In this document: piece after piece, positions 62,813-64,000 of the stretch
How positions within the stretch are numbered: the first letter of the stretch is position 1
Layout: each line of letters begins with the position of its first letter
Assembly: GCF_016865585.1 (NCBI RefSeq)
Contig: NZ_JAESND010000003.1
Location: 1 to 64,000, forward strand
Direction: 5' to 3'
DNA: 64,000 bases
Origin: Jeongeupia naejangsanensis
Lineage (GTDB): Bacteria; Pseudomonadota; Gammaproteobacteria; Burkholderiales; Chitinibacteraceae
Position numbers and translations under genes: made by a program
Notes under the pieces: generated by a model
What the model was told of the DNA's origin: nothing
What the model saw: the letters and a program-made list of their open reading frames with translations, nothing else
Databases searched by the model: none

Positions 62813-64000
62813 TCAGCCCGGCACTTCCGGTTCGCTCAGCGGCGCCGCGACCGCGCATCCGCGCCCTGCAGCCTTGGCGGCGTACAACGCGCGATCGGCG
62901 CGCGGGTAGGCGACCTGCAGTTTTTCGTACGGCATCAGCGGGGTGTAGCCGATGCTGACCGAAACCGGTGTGCCATCCGGCTTGCGGACCTGGCTCGCGA
63001 CCGATTCGGTCAGCCGGCGGCTGATGGCGCCGCCGGCCTCGGGCGAGCAGTCGTGCAGCAGCAGCACGAATTCGTCGCCACCGAACCGGGCGTACAGGTC
63101 GCCGTTGCGGCCGATCTGGCGCAAGGTGTCGGCCAGCGCAACCAGCACGTTGTCGCCTGCCTGATGTCCGAACCGGTCGTTGATCGCCTTGAAGTGGTCG
63201 ATGTCGATCAGCAGCAGGGTCTGCGGCAGGTGCTGGCGCCGTGCCTGCGCCTGCATCACAGGCAGCGTGTCCTCGAAATGGCGCCGGCTGCCGAGGCCGG
63301 TGAGCACGTCCTCGTTGGCACGGCGCTGCAGCTCGGCCTGCGCGTCGCGCAGCTCGGACTCGATGCGCGCATGGGTAAAGCACAGGAAGCCCATGTCGCG
63401 GGCGATCATCAGCAGCGCGGCGACCAGCAGGCTGGCGTTCAGCCACGGATCGTGGCTGAGGTACTGGATGCTTTCGAGTGATAGCAGTCGTGCACCGCGC
63501 GCCAGATGCAGCGCGGCGAACAGCAGATAGATCGTCGCGACGATCTGCAGCGGCAGCGAGCTGCGTCCGTGACGCAGCAACAGGACCACGACGCGAAGGT
63601 TGAGGGCAATCATGCAGCCGGCAATGATCACGCTGCGATATTGCAAGGGCAGGCCGGCGACGAATGCCACCAGCCAGACCAGGAAGCAGCCGGCCCAGCT
63701 GGCCAGCATCGCCCGGCGTGCTTCGGGGGTATCGCAGTCGAGCGCCTTGCGCAGCGCCCATTCGCTCAGCGGCGGCATCGCCAGCAGCAGGGCGCTGCCG
63801 ACGGCGGCCGTGGGGAAGGGGGGCAGCCACTCGCGGGCCAGCAGGACCAGCAGCGCGGCGCCGAGGATCAGGTCGGAGCCGGCCCACAGCCCGAAGCCGG
63901 CCTGGACGCGGCGGGTGCGCCAGATCAGCAGCAGGAAAGCGCCGAGCGTCAGGTAGATGGCGACGGACAGTAGCAGCAGGCTGCGGCTGTCGCTGATCAG
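62813..64000 (-). CDS. Membrane GGDEF diguanylate cyclase, 5' part beyond window
   Basis: The open frame runs to the window end without a stop; an internal ATG at 63778 is not the true start. Several helices (about 63400-64000) precede a GGDEF domain with the intact active site FGGDEF (63068-63082), DVLTGLGSRRHFE and DIDHFKAINDRFGHQAGD. The inhibitory RNGD site lies at 63098-63109, five residues before. It should make c-di-GMP from GTP under product inhibition, in contrast to the degenerate GGDSF gene at 11445. Confidence 0.9.
   Translation of the reverse strand: MISDSRSLLLLSVAIYLTLGAFLLLIWRTRRVQAGFGLWAGSDLILGAALLVLLAREWLPPFPTAAVGSALLLAMPPLSEWALRKALDCDTPEARRAMLASWAGCFLVWLVAFVAGLPLQYRSVIIAGCMIALNLRVVVLLLRHGRSSLPLQIVATIYLLFAALHLARGARLLSLESIQYLSHDPWLNASLLVAALLMIARDMGFLCFTHARIESELRDAQAELQRRANEDVLTGLGSRRHFEDTLPVMQAQARRQHLPQTLLLIDIDHFKAINDRFGHQAGDNVLVALADTLRQIGRNGDLYARFGGDEFVLLLHDCSPEAGGAISRRLTESVASQVRKPDGTPVSVSIGYTPLMPYEKLQVAYPRADRALYAAKAAGRGCAVAAPLSEPEVPG

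Overview
The window is a high-GC, gene-dense bacterial chromosome segment. Gene content suggests a betaproteobacterium, most likely of the order Neisseriales. The indications are a peroxiredoxin-glutaredoxin fusion, ubiUVT, ftrABCD iron uptake, a general porin, and the dsbA/SPOR and purE/purK arrangements. No rRNA, tRNA, CRISPR array, transposase, integrase or phage gene was recognised. Organism-level placement is inference from gene content only.

Layout. 1-3050: AT-rich end of a type VI secretion (T6SS) locus, with a VgrG C-terminus, a two-domain cell-wall-degrading effector and a secreted probable immunity protein. 3056-10322: redox genes (dihydrolipoamide dehydrogenase-like, Prx-Grx), an MscS channel, and a tight TSUP/YkgJ/EVE/TSUP cluster. 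10371-17225: a PfkB-type kinase, a degenerate GGDEF protein, a bacterial ALG10-like glycosyltransferase, hemolysin III, wrbA, purC and aqpZ. 17355-21062: a paiB/GNAT pair, then the purE - small membrane protein - purK - alkD-like operon. 21176-25574: an acetyltransferase, a PatB-type C-S lyase, an amino-acid ABC transporter lacking an ATPase, and an outer-membrane-like protein. 25862-27138: an iron-dependent alcohol dehydrogenase with a strong terminator. 27200-29380: an AT-rich islet of small cassette-like genes. 29423-37211: EamA and BenE transporters, the nitric-oxide module nsrR-hmp, nudC, and a PP-loop ATPase. 37358-42134: a MarR-controlled EmrB/EmrA/NodT-type tripartite pump. 42590-49494: rsuA, a patatin, a DUF2520 protein, gnd, and the anaerobic ubiquinone operon ubiU-ubiV-ubiT behind a well-formed FNR-type promoter. 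49699-55798: a porin, dsbA, a SPOR protein, and ftrABCD ferrous iron uptake. 55902-64000: argH, elaA-like, mgtC-like, dadA, hemB, a lipoprotein metallopeptidase, and a GGDEF diguanylate cyclase cut by the window end.

Regulation visible in the sequence includes a 10-bp perfect-arm dyad before nsrR and a half-conserved copy before hmp. An FNR box is centred at -41.5 of a predicted ubiU promoter. The marR gene appears to be leaderless, with a dyad over its -10 box. A 13-bp-arm dyad precedes the ABC binding-protein gene. A 124-bp intergenic repeat occurs intact twice and once as a derivative lacking exactly 36 bp between two CCGGTG hexamers. Together the genes point to a facultative, oxygen- and NO-sensing environmental bacterium with interbacterial competition ability.
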